From Bosea sp. F3-2 (lineage in GTDB: Bacteria > Pseudomonadota > Alphaproteobacteria > Rhizobiales > Beijerinckiaceae), in assembly GCF_008253865.1 (NCBI RefSeq), contig NZ_CP042331.1, forward strand, positions 4,126,001 to 4,190,000: DNA of 64,000 nt, read 5' to 3'. The notes under the pieces are model-generated. The model ran no database searches, was not told where the DNA came from, and worked only from the letters and a program-made list of their open reading frames with translations. Positions within the stretch are counted from its first letter, which is position 1, and the number at the start of each line of letters is the position of its first letter. Both the position numbers and the translations under genes were made by a program. Below are positions 51,841 to 60,483 of the stretch, piece by piece.

Positions 51841-51923
51841 CGCGTCCGATCGGACGCGATAACGGTGATCTATGCTTTTGTTATCGCATCGGATTGTTCC
51901 GAAAAGTGGATTCCACTTTTCGG
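51841..51923. repeat. Cluster of three inverted repeats upstream of the porin gene
   Basis: CGCGTCCGATCGGACGCG (51841-51858) is a perfect 18-bp palindrome. GCGATAAC at 51856 faces GTTATCGC at 51880 across 16 bases. CCGAAAAGTGG faces CCACTTTTCGG at 51899-51923 with a three-base loop; this last hairpin resembles the element after xylF. They fill much of the 281-bp divergent gap between brkB and the porin gene. Confidence 0.7.
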
Positions 51924-52015
51924 TCCGGTGCTTTAGCCGATTGTTAACCTTAATGCTTCGTTATGACCGGGCGCGCTCGACCCTCCGGGCGCATCACGAT
52001 GTCTCGGAAAGCCCG

Positions 52016-52714
52016 ATGTCGAAGCTCAGATATGCCCTGGCGGGATGCGTGGCGCTCATGTCCGGCGCGGCCGGCGCGGCCGATCTGCGCGGCGTCGCCC
52101 TGCCTCCCGCCCCGGAGCTGCCGGCGCTCTATTCCTGGACCGGCGTCTATGCCGGTATCCAAGGTGGCTATTCCTGGGGCAGCAACCGGGTGCGGATCGG
52201 CGCGCCAACCGACCCCTTCGCGCCGATGAGCTTCCGCATCGACGACGATTCCGCCTTCGGCGGCGCCCATGCCGGCTTCAACTATCAGTTGGGCAGCATC
52301 GTGCTCGGCATCGAGGGCGATGTCGAAGCCGTCAACAGCCGCAGCCGCTTCGCCGGCGCCGGTCTCAGCGGCCGTGTCTCGCAGGATTGGCAGGGCGCGG
52401 CGCGCGTCCGCATCGGCTATGCCTTCGACCGGCTGATGATCTATGCCGCCGGCGGCGCCTCCTTCACGGAATATGAGCGGCGCGTCTTCGATGCCGCCGG
52501 CTTCGGCGAGCGGCTGACCAGCGCACGGACCGGCTGGAATGTCGGCGCCGGCGTCAACTTCGCCTTCACCGACAACCTGATCCTCGGCGCCGAATACCGC
52601 TACACCGATTTCGGGCGGAACCGCTTCGCGAGCTCCGGCGCCTTTCCGGGCCTGACCGGCGATCAGGAATTCACGGCGCACAGCGCCCGCGCCAGCATCG
52701 CCTACAAGTTCTGA
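52016..52714 (+). CDS. Omp25/31-type outer-membrane beta-barrel protein
   Basis: The 232-residue protein has a signal peptide (MSKLRYALAGCVALMSGAAGA, cut after AGA) and an eight-stranded barrel of the alphaproteobacterial Omp25/Omp31 type. YSWTGVYAGIQGGYSWG, FGGAHAGFNYQLGSIVLGIEGDVEAV and the end RYTDFGRNRF...SARASIAYKF with terminal Phe fit. Start 52016 was chosen because it gives a clean signal peptide; longer in-frame openings lack one. Confidence 0.92.
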   Translation: MSKLRYALAGCVALMSGAAGAADLRGVALPPAPELPALYSWTGVYAGIQGGYSWGSNRVRIGAPTDPFAPMSFRIDDDSAFGGAHAGFNYQLGSIVLGIEGDVEAVNSRSRFAGAGLSGRVSQDWQGAARVRIGYAFDRLMIYAAGGASFTEYERRVFDAAGFGERLTSARTGWNVGAGVNFAFTDNLILGAEYRYTDFGRNRFASSGAFPGLTGDQEFTAHSARASIAYKF

Positions 52715-52725
52715 ATTCTTCCGGC

Positions 52726-52819
52726 GTCATTCCGGACAAGCCGCGACAGCGGCGCCGATCCGGAATCCATCGAAGGGTGTTGCGCTCTACGATGGATTCC
52801 GGGGCAAGCCCGGAATGAC
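52726..52819. repeat. Long palindromic repeat, family A (copy 6)
   Basis: The ends are GTCATTCCGGACAAGC and GCAAGCCCGGAATGAC, with arms CCGGAATCCATCG and CGATGGATTCCGG. It lies between the convergent porin and recR genes. Confidence 0.85.
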
Positions 52820-52831
52820 GGCGTGGAAGCC

Positions 52832-53437
52832 TCAGAAGCCCGTGCGCTGGCGGATCGCGGCGGCGAGCGTGCCGTCGTCGAGATAATCGAGCTCGCCGCC
52901 GACCGGCACGCCATGAGCGAGCTTCGTTACCTTGACCGGCAGATGCGCCAGGAGATCGGTGATGAAATGCGCCGTGGTCTGGCCGTCGACCGTGGCGCTG
53001 AGCGCGAGGATGATCTCCTTCACCGCCGGCTCGGAAGCACGCGCCACCAGCGCATCGAGCGAGAGATGCTCAGGCCTGATGCCGTCGAGCGCCGAGAGAA
53101 CGCCGCCGAGCACGTGATAACGCCCCGCCACGGCGCCGGAACGCTCCAGCGCCCAGAGATCGGAGATATCGGCGACAACGACAATCAGGCTGTCGTCGCG
53201 GCGCGGATCGGTGCAGAGGCCGCATGGGTCGCTGGTGTCGACATTGCCACAGCGCGAGCAGACGACGATGCGCTCGCGCGCCACCGCCATCGCCTCGGAA
53301 AGCGGGCCGAGCAGCTGCTCGCGCTTCTTGACCAGATGCAGCGCCGCACGCCGGGCCGAGCGCGGCCCGAGCCCCGGCAGCTTGGCCAGGAGCTGGATCA
53401 GCCTTTCGATCTCGGGACCGGCGATGGCGCGGGACAT
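52832..53437 (-). CDS. recR: Recombination protein RecR
   Basis: RecR acts with RecF and RecO to load RecA at gaps. The 201 residues have the N-terminal HhH (IQLLAKLPGLGPRSARRAALHL), the zinc finger C-x2-C...C-x2-C (CSRCGNVDTSDPCGLC) and the Toprim domain (LIVVVADISDLWALERSG, later HVLGGVLSALDGI). It is the last gene of dnaX-ybaB-recR, a conserved order. Confidence 0.97.
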   Translation of the reverse strand: MSRAIAGPEIERLIQLLAKLPGLGPRSARRAALHLVKKREQLLGPLSEAMAVARERIVVCSRCGNVDTSDPCGLCTDPRRDDSLIVVVADISDLWALERSGAVAGRYHVLGGVLSALDGIRPEHLSLDALVARASEPAVKEIILALSATVDGQTTAHFITDLLAHLPVKVTKLAHGVPVGGELDYLDDGTLAAAIRQRTGF

Positions 53438-53457
53438 GGTGACTCGTCGATGGAAGC

Positions 53458-53537
53458 GTCATGGTCGGGCTTGACCCGACCATCTCATGACGGGAGCCCT
53501 TTCGGCACGAGATGCCCGGGTCAAGCCCGGGCATGAC
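53458..53537. repeat. Palindromic repeat, family B (copy 2)
   Basis: GTCATGGTCGGGCTTGACCC begins it and GGTCAAGCCCGGGCATGAC ends it, with a middle hairpin ATGGTCGGG/CCCGACCAT. It is transcribed between ybaB and recR. Confidence 0.75.
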
Positions 53538-53545
53538 GGCTTATC

Positions 53546-53866
53546 TCAGAACAGCTTCATGCCGGGCGGGATCGGCAGGCCCTTGGTGATTTCGGCCATG
53601 CGCTCCTGCATGACGCGCTCGCCACGGGTCCGGGCATCGTTCGCGGCGGCGACGATCAGGTCTTCGAGGATCTCGCGCTCGTCCGGCACCATCAGGCTGG
53701 GGTCGATTTTGACGCCCTTGAGCGCGCCCTTGGCCGTCATCGTCACCGTGACCATGCCGCCGCCCGCCGTGCCCTCGACCTCGATGGCGTCGAGCTCGGC
53801 CTGCATATCGGCCATCTTCTGCTGCATCGCCTGAGCCTGCTTCATCAAGCCCATCATGTCGCGCAT
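53546..53866 (-). CDS. YbaB/EbfC family nucleoid-associated protein
   Basis: The 106-residue DNA-binding dimer begins MRDMMGLMKQAQAMQQKMADMQAELDAIEVEGTAGGGMV, the classic YbaB start, and continues VTMTAKGALKGVKIDPSL. It sits between dnaX (21 bp gap) and recR as in most bacteria. Confidence 0.96.
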   Translation of the reverse strand: MRDMMGLMKQAQAMQQKMADMQAELDAIEVEGTAGGGMVTVTMTAKGALKGVKIDPSLMVPDEREILEDLIVAAANDARTRGERVMQERMAEITKGLPIPPGMKLF

Positions 53867-53887
53867 GGGAAATCCTCCTCGAAAAAA

Positions 53888-55753
53888 TCAGAAATCGATG
53901 CCGTCGAAATCCGGCTCGGCATCGTCGAACAAAGGCTCGGCGTCGGGCAGATACTCGTCCTCGGTCGGCACTGCTGCGGCATTCTCGGCCGCGGCGATGG
54001 CACGCGGATCACGGACATCGACGATGCGCGCGCCGGGAAAGCGCTCCAGCACGGCCTTGACCGAGGGATGAGCCGCTGCATCGCTCTCGCGCCGGTCCTT
54101 GGCGGCCGCCGCCTGCTCACGCAGCGTGGCGCCGCCCTCCTCGTTGACGACGGCGACCATCCAGGTCTGGTTCGTCCATTCCTTGAGGCGGCGCGAGAGA
54201 TCCTGCGCCAGGGTGCGCGAGGCGCCCTCGGCGAGCGAGAATTCGATGCGGCCGGGCTCGAAGCGCACCGGGCGGACATCGCGCTCCAGGGCGATCTTCA
54301 GCGTGATGTCACGGTTCTGCGAAGCCAGCGCCACGACATCCTCGATCGAGGCGACGATCGCAGCCGGCGCCGCAGCCGCGCGCGCGACCGGCACCGGGGC
54401 CGGATTGGCGCTGGCGAGGATCGGCCGGGCGGCAAGCGCGGTGTTGCCGCCGCCGGACGGTGGGCGCGGCGCGCCGCCGCCATTGCCGTTTGCGGCCGGG
54501 ACCGAACCCATGCCGTCGCGCAGCAGCTTCAGCACTTCGTCCGGCGTCGGCAGGTCGGCGGCATGGGCAAGGCGGACCAGGACCATCTCGGCGGCCATCA
54601 CCGGCCGATCGGCCTGCTTCACCTCGCCGATGCCCTTGAGCAGCATCTGCCAGGTGCGGGCGAGCACGCGGATCGAGAGGCGCTGGGCGAAATCGCCGCC
54701 GCGCACGCGCTCGGCCTGGGCGAGGCTGTTGTCCTTCACCGCCTCGGGCACGAGCTTGAGGCGGGTCACGAGGTGGGTGAACTCGGCGAGGTCGTTGAGC
54801 ACCACGACCGGGTCGGCGCCGGCATCGTATTGCGCGCGCAGCTCGCCCAATGCCGTGGCAATGTCGCCCTTCATCACCGACTCGAAGAGGTCGATGACGC
54901 GCGCCCGGTCGGCGAGGCCGAGCATGGCGCGGATGTCGTCAAGCGTGATCCGGCCGGCCGCGTGCGCAATGGCCTGGTCAAGGATCGAGAGCGAGTCGCG
55001 CACCGAGCCCTCGGCGGCGCGGGCGACGGCGGCGAGCGCCTCCTGCTCGGCATCGACGCCCTCGGCCTTGCAGATGCCGGCGAGGTGATCGACCAGCACA
55101 TCGGCCTCGACACGGCGCAGGTCGAAGCGCTGGCAGCGCGACAGCACCGTGATCGGCACCTTGCGGATCTCGGTGGTCGCGAAGATGAACTTCGCGTGCG
55201 GCGGCGGTTCCTCCAGCGTCTTCAGGAAGGCGTTGAAGGCGCCGGTCGAGAGCATGTGCACCTCGTCGACGATATAGACCTTGTAGCGCGCCGAGACCGG
55301 GGCATAGCGCACGGCGTCGTTGATCTGGCGGATATTGTCGACGCTGTTGTTCGAGGCCGCGTCGATCTCCATCACGTCGATATGGCGGCCCTCGATGATC
55401 TCGCGGCAATGCACGCCGAATTCGCGCAGATCGGTGGTCGGGCCGCCCTGTCCGTCGGGCGTCTGGAAGTTCAGCGCGCGCGCCAGGATGCGGGCGGTGG
55501 TCGTCTTGCCGACGCCACGCACGCCGGTCAGCATCCAGGCCTGCGGAATGCGGCCGGCCGCGAAGGCGTTGGTGAGGGTGCGCACCATCGCTTCCTGGCC
55601 GATGAGGTCGCCGAAATGGGCGGGCCGGTACTTGCGGGCGAGCACGCGGTAAGGCGTCGGCGCCGTGCCGGACGCCGCCTGCGGCGCAGGCGCCGGATCG
55701 AAACCGGCGAATCCCGGTTCGTCAGCAGAGGCGGCGTCGATCTGGTCGGTCAT
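53888..55753 (-). CDS. dnaX: DNA polymerase III subunits gamma/tau
   Basis: This clamp-loader ATPase has 621 residues from the ATG at 55753 (MTDQIDAAS); an in-frame Met at 55789 is less likely. The AAA+ core begins YRVLARKYRPAHFGDLIGQEAMVRTL, with Walker A GVRGVGKTTTARI, a zinc-binding Cys region shortened compared with E. coli, Walker B VYIVDEVHML and the SRC motif LSRCQRFDLRRVE. The C-terminal tau part binds polymerase. It lies just after ffs and before ybaB-recR. Confidence 0.96.
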   Translation of the reverse strand: MTDQIDAASADEPGFAGFDPAPAPQAASGTAPTPYRVLARKYRPAHFGDLIGQEAMVRTLTNAFAAGRIPQAWMLTGVRGVGKTTTARILARALNFQTPDGQGGPTTDLREFGVHCREIIEGRHIDVMEIDAASNNSVDNIRQINDAVRYAPVSARYKVYIVDEVHMLSTGAFNAFLKTLEEPPPHAKFIFATTEIRKVPITVLSRCQRFDLRRVEADVLVDHLAGICKAEGVDAEQEALAAVARAAEGSVRDSLSILDQAIAHAAGRITLDDIRAMLGLADRARVIDLFESVMKGDIATALGELRAQYDAGADPVVVLNDLAEFTHLVTRLKLVPEAVKDNSLAQAERVRGGDFAQRLSIRVLARTWQMLLKGIGEVKQADRPVMAAEMVLVRLAHAADLPTPDEVLKLLRDGMGSVPAANGNGGGAPRPPSGGGNTALAARPILASANPAPVPVARAAAAPAAIVASIEDVVALASQNRDITLKIALERDVRPVRFEPGRIEFSLAEGASRTLAQDLSRRLKEWTNQTWMVAVVNEEGGATLREQAAAAKDRRESDAAAHPSVKAVLERFPGARIVDVRDPRAIAAAENAAAVPTEDEYLPDAEPLFDDAEPDFDGIDF

Positions 55754-55864
55754 GAGGACTGGTTTCGCCAATCGGGAGGCGAGGGTCAATGGCGCTATGC
55801 CGACTTGGGCGCCGTACCGACTTTAAGCCGGCCTGGGCGCAGCGCTTTCACACAGCGCATGAGG

Positions 55865-55960
55865 TGGGAGGCTGGACGAAGACCCGTTCGGTCTCGTTAG
55901 GGCTGCTTCCTTCCGGACCTGACCCGGTTGGCGAGTGAGACGTCCCTCGCCAACCTCCCG
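55865..55960 (-). ncRNA. ffs: Signal recognition particle RNA (4.5S type)
   Basis: The minus strand contains the universal SRP core: GGTCAGGTCCGGAAGGAAG followed by CAGCC, the Ffh-binding asymmetric loop and GGAA tetraloop. The ends pair (GGGAGG at the 5' end with CCTCCC at the 3' end), giving a hairpin of about 95 nt. The location directly upstream of dnaX is the usual one in alphaproteobacteria. It joins Ffh to target membrane proteins, including YidC clients encoded nearby. Exact ends are estimated from the stem. Confidence 0.95.
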
Positions 55961-55965
55961 CCCGC

Positions 55966-55994
55966 TATATCGGGGATGTCGGCGCGAAGCGCAA
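55966..55994 (-). promoter_or_regulatory. Promoter of the SRP RNA gene
   Basis: On the minus strand TTGCGC, 17 bases and GATATA lie so that transcription would start within a few bases of the GGGAGG 5' end of the RNA. The match to -35 is weak but the spacing and distance fit. Confidence 0.6.
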
Positions 55995-56070
55995 GCCGGC
56001 ATTGAAAGGCCGCGAAGCTTGGTCGCAGTCGGCGCCCAGGTCGTCAGTTTGGCGTTGGCTGGTTTTAGCG

Positions 56071-56099
56071 TTGACTTGGCGTCGCCCATCCGTCATAAG
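56071..56099 (+). promoter_or_regulatory. Promoter of the rpmH-rnpA-yidC operon
   Basis: TTGACT, a 17-bp spacer and CATAAG give a good sigma-70-type promoter about 120 bp before the rpmH start. The predicted leader is about 113 nt. Confidence 0.65.
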
Positions 56100-56218
56100 C
56101 CCGCGACCTGCGCAGCCGAAAGGCCGCGCCGACCCTTATCGCATGACAGGCTCGGTTGGCCATGCTTTCCTAAGGAAAGCCGCGGCCGTCGTGCTCACAA
56201 AGGCCCCGGAGACGGACC

Positions 56219-56353
56219 GTGAAGAGAACCTATCAACCCAGCAAGCTGGTTCGCAAGCGCCGCCACGGCTACCGCGCCCGCATGGCGACCAAGGGTGGCC
56301 GCAAGGTCATCGCCGCTCGCCGCGCGCACGGCCGCAAGCGCCTGTCGGCCTGA
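56219..56353 (+). CDS. rpmH: 50S ribosomal protein L34
   Basis: The 44-residue basic protein starts with GTG at 56219 and reads MKRTYQPSKLVRKRRHGYRA..., ending RRAHGRKRLSA. It is unmistakable L34, a late-assembling 50S protein. It starts the rpmH-rnpA-yidC operon. Confidence 0.98.
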   Translation: MKRTYQPSKLVRKRRHGYRARMATKGGRKVIAARRAHGRKRLSA

Positions 56354-56408
56354 GCAAGCACTGGCGCGTGACCCTAGCGCGCCCGTTCCGGAAGACTGGC
56401 CAATCGCC

Positions 56409-56810
56409 ATGCGCCTCGCCCGTCTGACGCAACGCAAAGAATTCCTGGCGGCGGCCGACCACGGCCGCCGTTTTCGTTCACCTGCCTTCATGGCGCAGGT
56501 GCGCGACTGCATGCCCGAAGAAGAGCGGGACGGGCTGAGGCTCGGGCTCACCGCCTCGCGCAAGACCGGCAATGCCGTGAAGCGCAACCGCATCCGCCGC
56601 CGCCTGCGCGCCGCCGCCGCCCAGGCCCTGCGCGACCAGACCGCCAAGCGCTGCGACATCGTGATCGTTGCCCGCTCCGAAGTGCTGAACGCGGATTTTC
56701 ACGCACTCGTGGCCGATCTTTCCATTGCCATCGACCGGGCGAAGCCTCAAAAGCCGCATGCTGACCGACACCGCTCGCGCATAAAGCGCGGTGCGGCGCC
56801 GCAAGCCTGA
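56409..56810 (+). CDS. rnpA: Ribonuclease P protein component
   Basis: RnpA helps the RNase P RNA remove tRNA 5' leaders. From ATG 56409 the product has 133 residues, beginning MRLARLTQRKEFLAAADHGRRF. The RNR motif region is KTGNAVKRNRIRRRLRAAAAQ, and FHALVADL follows. GGAAGA lies upstream at a long spacing. The frame stays open back to an ATG at 56295 inside rpmH, but residues there look like shadow translation. yidD is absent between rnpA and yidC. Confidence 0.94.
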   Translation: MRLARLTQRKEFLAAADHGRRFRSPAFMAQVRDCMPEEERDGLRLGLTASRKTGNAVKRNRIRRRLRAAAAQALRDQTAKRCDIVIVARSEVLNADFHALVADLSIAIDRAKPQKPHADRHRSRIKRGAAPQA

Positions 56811-56857
56811 CCCGACACGCCGAACCCTGCCGGACCAAGCGAGATCCGTTTCCGATC

Positions 56858-58726
56858 ATGATGAAAGAAGACAACCGCAATCTGCTTCTCGCGATCGTCA
56901 TGTCCGTGGTCGTGCTGCTCGGCTGGCAGTTCTTCTACGGCGTGCCGCAGATGGAAAAGCAGAAGCAGATCGCGCAGCAGAACCAGCAGGCCCAGAGCCA
57001 GCAGGCTCCTGCCGGCTCCGCCGCTCCGGCGCCCTCCACCCCCGGCCAGCCCGGCAGCTCCGCCGCTCCGGGCGCTGCCGCGACGCAGGCCGTCGGCACG
57101 CGCGAGCAGGCTCTCGCGGCTAGCCCGCGCGTCCGCATCGACACGCCGAAGATCACCGGCTCGCTCTCGCTGACCGGAGCGCGGATCGACGACGTTTCGC
57201 TGAAGGCCTATCGCGAGACGGTCGATCCCAAGAGCCCGCACATCGTCCTGCTCTCGCCGCTCGGCGGGCCGAACGCTTACTACTCCGATTTCGGCTGGGT
57301 CGCTGCGCCGGGCAGCAATGTCGCCCTGCCGAACGCGACCACGGTCTGGACCGCCGACAACGAAGTCCTGACCCCGGCCAAGCCGCTGACGCTGAGCTGG
57401 GACAATGGCCAGGGCCTGACCTTCCGGCGCGTCATCAGCATCGACGACAACGCCATGTTCACGATCCGCGACGAGGTCGAGAACAAGGGTGGCAACGCCG
57501 TGACGCTGTTCCCCTATGGCCAGATCGTCCGGCAGGGCAAGCCCGCCACGCTCGGCTACTACGTGCTGCATGAGGGCCTCGTCGGCAATCTCGGCGACCA
57601 GGGCCTGCAGGAATACACCTACGACAAGATCGACAAGGAGCCGCTCCTCTCGCCCGGTACCACCGGCAAGAGCTGGAAGGACGTTGTCGGCGGCTTCGTC
57701 GGCATCACCGACAAGTACTGGGCGGCCGCGGTCATCCCCGACCAGCAGCGCAAATATGAGGGCCGCTATTCCGCGGTCCAGACCGGCACCGGCCACACCT
57801 ATCAGGCCGACTTCCTCGGCGAAGCCATCGCGATCGCGCCGGGTGCCACCGCCTCCGCCAACGCCCGGCTCTTCGCCGGCGCCAAGGAGGTCGCGGCCAT
57901 CGACGGCTATGAGAAGAATCTCGGCATCAAGCGCTTCGAGCTCTTGATCGACTGGGGCTGGTTCTATTTCATCACCAAGCCGCTCTTCTTCCTGCTCGAC
58001 TGGATCTACAAGCACGTCGGCAATTTCGGCGTCGCCATCCTGATCGTCACGGTGCTGCTCAAGGCGCTGTTCTTCCCGCTCGCCAACAAGTCCTACGCCT
58101 CGATGGCGAAGATGAAGGCGCTGCAGCCGGAGATGACGGCGATCCGCGAGCGCTATGCCGACGACAAGATGAAGCAGCAGCAAGCGCTGATGGAGCTTTA
58201 CAAGACGCAGAAGATCAATCCGGTCGCCGGCTGCTGGCCGGTGCTGCTGCAGATCCCGGTGTTCTTCGCGCTCTACAAGATCCTGTTCATCACCATCGAG
58301 ATGCGGCACGCGCCGTTCTTCGGCTGGATCCACGATCTCGCCGCGCCGGACCCGACCAACATCTTCTTCTTCCTGCCGGCGACGATGACGGGCTTCCTGC
58401 ACCTCGGCGCCTGGCCGATCATTATGGGCATCACGATGTTCATCCAGATGAAGATGAACCCGGAGCCGCCGGACCCGGTGCAGAAGACGATGTTCACCTG
58501 GATGCCGGTGTTCTTCACCTTCCTGCTCGGCTCGTTCCCGGCCGGCCTGGTGATCTACTGGAGCTGGAACAACCTGCTCTCGGTGACCCAGCAGGGCTTC
58601 ATCATGAAGAAGAACGGGGTGAAGATCGAGCTCTTCGACAACCTCAAGGGCATGTTCGGCAAGAAGCCGGCGACGGCAAACACCGCCGCCGCGCCGCCCA
58701 AGCCTGCCAACACCAACAAGAAGTGA
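56858..58726 (+). CDS. yidC: Membrane protein insertase YidC
   Basis: YidC inserts and folds inner-membrane proteins with or without SecYEG. The 622 residues have an N-terminal helix (NLLLAIVMSVVVLLGWQFFYGVP), a long Gln/Ala/Pro-rich linker, the large periplasmic P1 domain and five C-terminal helices, including WFYFITKPLFFLLDWIYKHVGNFG, the conserved Arg-bearing MKALQPEMTAIRERYADDKMKQQQ loop and FTFLLGSFPAGLVIYWSWNNLLS. This is the standard Gram-negative form. A terminator hairpin follows the stop. Confidence 0.97.
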   Translation: MMKEDNRNLLLAIVMSVVVLLGWQFFYGVPQMEKQKQIAQQNQQAQSQQAPAGSAAPAPSTPGQPGSSAAPGAAATQAVGTREQALAASPRVRIDTPKITGSLSLTGARIDDVSLKAYRETVDPKSPHIVLLSPLGGPNAYYSDFGWVAAPGSNVALPNATTVWTADNEVLTPAKPLTLSWDNGQGLTFRRVISIDDNAMFTIRDEVENKGGNAVTLFPYGQIVRQGKPATLGYYVLHEGLVGNLGDQGLQEYTYDKIDKEPLLSPGTTGKSWKDVVGGFVGITDKYWAAAVIPDQQRKYEGRYSAVQTGTGHTYQADFLGEAIAIAPGATASANARLFAGAKEVAAIDGYEKNLGIKRFELLIDWGWFYFITKPLFFLLDWIYKHVGNFGVAILIVTVLLKALFFPLANKSYASMAKMKALQPEMTAIRERYADDKMKQQQALMELYKTQKINPVAGCWPVLLQIPVFFALYKILFITIEMRHAPFFGWIHDLAAPDPTNIFFFLPATMTGFLHLGAWPIIMGITMFIQMKMNPEPPDPVQKTMFTWMPVFFTFLLGSFPAGLVIYWSWNNLLSVTQQGFIMKKNGVKIELFDNLKGMFGKKPATANTAAAPPKPANTNKK

Positions 58727-58732
58727 GAGATC

Positions 58733-58763
58733 GAAGGGCGGGATTTCCCGCCCTTCGCCTTTT
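58733..58763 (+). terminator. Rho-independent terminator after yidC
   Basis: GAAGGGCGGGA and TCCCGCCCTTC form an 11-bp stem with a two-base loop, followed by GCCTTTTC. It starts six bases past the yidC stop and lies about 20 bp before the next gene, so that gene may depend on read-through or its own weak promoter. Confidence 0.75.
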
Positions 58764-58784
58764 CAGGCCAAGGCCTTATCCGCG

Positions 58785-59417
58785 ATGCCGCTTCCCGACC
58801 CGCAGACACGCCATCCCATTCCCGGCTGGAAGGGCACCGCCTTCCTGAAGGCGGTGGTCGATCATCCGCTGATCGAAGTCGGTGACTACAGCTATTATGA
58901 CGACTCGCGCGGGCCGGAGCATTTCGTCGCGCGCTGCGTGCGCTACCATTTCGACTTCATCGGCGACCGCCTGATCATCGGGAAGTTCGTCGCCATCGCT
59001 CAGGCGGCGCAGTTCATCATGAACGGCGCTAACCATCCGATCGGCGGCTTCTCGACCTTTCCCTTCCAGATGTTCGGCCTCGGCGCCCCCGAAGCGCTGA
59101 AGCGCCCTGGCCCGAACAACCGCGGCGACATGGTGATCGGCAACGATGTCTGGATCGGACGCGAGGCGGTGATCATGCCCGGCGTCACGATCGGCGACGG
59201 CGCGATCATCGGCACACGGGCGCAGGTCACGAAGGACGTGCCGCCCTATGCGGTCGTCGCCGGCAACCCAGGTCGGATCGTCAAGATGCGCTTTCCCCCG
59301 GAGATCGTGGCGGAACTGCTGGCGATCCGCTGGTGGGACTGGGAGGCCGACAAAATCGCGCGTCATGTCGACGCGATCCAGGGCGCCGACATCGACGCGC
59401 TGCGTGCAGCCGTGTAG
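58785..59417 (+). CDS. CatB-related O-acetyltransferase (left-handed beta-helix)
   Basis: The 210-residue hexapeptide-repeat enzyme matches the xenobiotic acetyltransferase (XAT) subgroup. It shows VGDYSYYDDSRGPEHFVARCVRYHF, FVAIAQAAQFIMNGANHPIGGFSTFPF (catalytic His) and NDVWIGREAVIMPGVTIGDGAIIGTRAQVTKDVPPYAVVAGNP. Members acetylate chloramphenicol, streptogramins or unknown hydroxyl compounds; resistance cannot be assumed. It sits between yidC and engB, where many relatives have no gene. Confidence 0.9.
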   Translation: MPLPDPQTRHPIPGWKGTAFLKAVVDHPLIEVGDYSYYDDSRGPEHFVARCVRYHFDFIGDRLIIGKFVAIAQAAQFIMNGANHPIGGFSTFPFQMFGLGAPEALKRPGPNNRGDMVIGNDVWIGREAVIMPGVTIGDGAIIGTRAQVTKDVPPYAVVAGNPGRIVKMRFPPEIVAELLAIRWWDWEADKIARHVDAIQGADIDALRAAV

Positions 59418-59426
59418 GCAGGGGCC

Positions 59427-60092
59427 ATGACCACGTCCACGACCAAGCCCTATGACGCCGAGGAGATCGAGGCCGCCCGCAAGCTCTTCGAGGGGCCGTG
59501 GGATTTCGTCTGGGCCTCGACCAAGATCGACGACCTGCCGCCGATGGTCGGCCAGGAGATCGCCTTCGCCGGCCGCTCCAATGTCGGCAAGTCGAGCCTG
59601 ATCAACGCGCTGACCCGGCGAAACGCCCTGGCACGCACCTCGCACACGCCGGGCCGGACGCAGCAGCTCAACTTCTTCCGCCAGGTCGGCCATGACGAAC
59701 GCCTGACCATCGTCGACATGCCCGGCTATGGCTACGCCGCGGTGGGCAAGGAGAAGGTCGCGGCCTGGACCAAGCTGATCCACGACTATCTGCGCGGCCG
59801 CTCGAACCTGATGCGCGTCTATGTGCTGATCGATGCCCGCCACGGCATCAAGGATGTCGACGGCGCTGTGCTGGAGACGCTCGACAAGGCTGCCGTCTCC
59901 TATCAGGTCGTGCTGACCAAGGGCGACGCGCTGAAGCCGGCCGACCAGCAATTCATGGCTGAGGCGACCTATGACGAGATCAAGCGTCGCCCGGCCGCCT
60001 TCCCCGAGGTGCTGCTGACCTCCAGCGAGAAGGGGATGGGCATCCCCGAGTTCCGCGCCGCCATCGCGCGGGTGCTGGCGGAACGGCCGTGA
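59427..60092 (+). CDS. engB: Ribosome biogenesis GTP-binding protein YihA/YsxC (EngB)
   Basis: This small GTPase is needed for 50S assembly. The 221 residues contain GRSNVGKSSLINAL (G1), the RTSHTPGRTQQLNFF switch (G2), DMPGYGYA (G3), TKGD (G4) and a C-terminal TSSEKGMGI (G5). It lies nine bp after the acetyltransferase gene and seven bp before the DUF423 gene, so these three are likely cotranscribed. Confidence 0.96.
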   Translation: MTTSTTKPYDAEEIEAARKLFEGPWDFVWASTKIDDLPPMVGQEIAFAGRSNVGKSSLINALTRRNALARTSHTPGRTQQLNFFRQVGHDERLTIVDMPGYGYAAVGKEKVAAWTKLIHDYLRGRSNLMRVYVLIDARHGIKDVDGAVLETLDKAAVSYQVVLTKGDALKPADQQFMAEATYDEIKRRPAAFPEVLLTSSEKGMGIPEFRAAIARVLAERP

Positions 60093-60099
60093 GGATCGC

Positions 60100-60474
60100 G
60101 TGACCGCGACCAAGACCCATCTGACCTTCGCCGCCCTGATGGGGCTCGCCGGCGTCGCACTGCTCGCGGCTGCCGCCCACGTCACCGGCACCGCCAATGT
60201 CCAGACTGCCGGGCAGATGCTGCTGTTCCACGCCTCGGTCGTCTTCGGCGCTACCGCGGCCCGCAAGGGTGGCCACCTCCACGACGCGCTGGCGCGCTTC
60301 GCGCTCTCGGCGATCATCTTCGGCGCAGTGCTGTTCGCGGCCGATCTCGGCCGGCGCGGCTTCGCCAACGAGGGGCTGTTCCCGCGCGCGGCGCCGATCG
60401 GCGGCTGGTTCATGCTCGGCGGCTGGCTCGGCCTTGCCGTCTCCGCCGTTCTGGCGAAGCCTGCCGGTCGCTGA
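60100..60474 (+). CDS. DUF423-like small membrane protein
   Basis: The 124-residue protein has four predicted helices. The TAGQMLLFHASVVFGAT segment and the final GGWLGLAVSAVLA match the DUF423 (YgdD-like) family, whose function is unknown. A GTG start at 60100 has GAGGA upstream, seven bp after engB. Confidence 0.8.
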   Translation: MTATKTHLTFAALMGLAGVALLAAAAHVTGTANVQTAGQMLLFHASVVFGATAARKGGHLHDALARFALSAIIFGAVLFAADLGRRGFANEGLFPRAAPIGGWFMLGGWLGLAVSAVLAKPAGR

Positions 60475-60483
60475 CGCCTGTGC

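Noticed and set aside
54068..55900. A 610-codon open frame on the plus strand opposite dnaX and part of ffs
   Set aside because: The minus strand holds dnaX and the SRP RNA with unmistakable motifs; the plus-strand translation has shadow composition.
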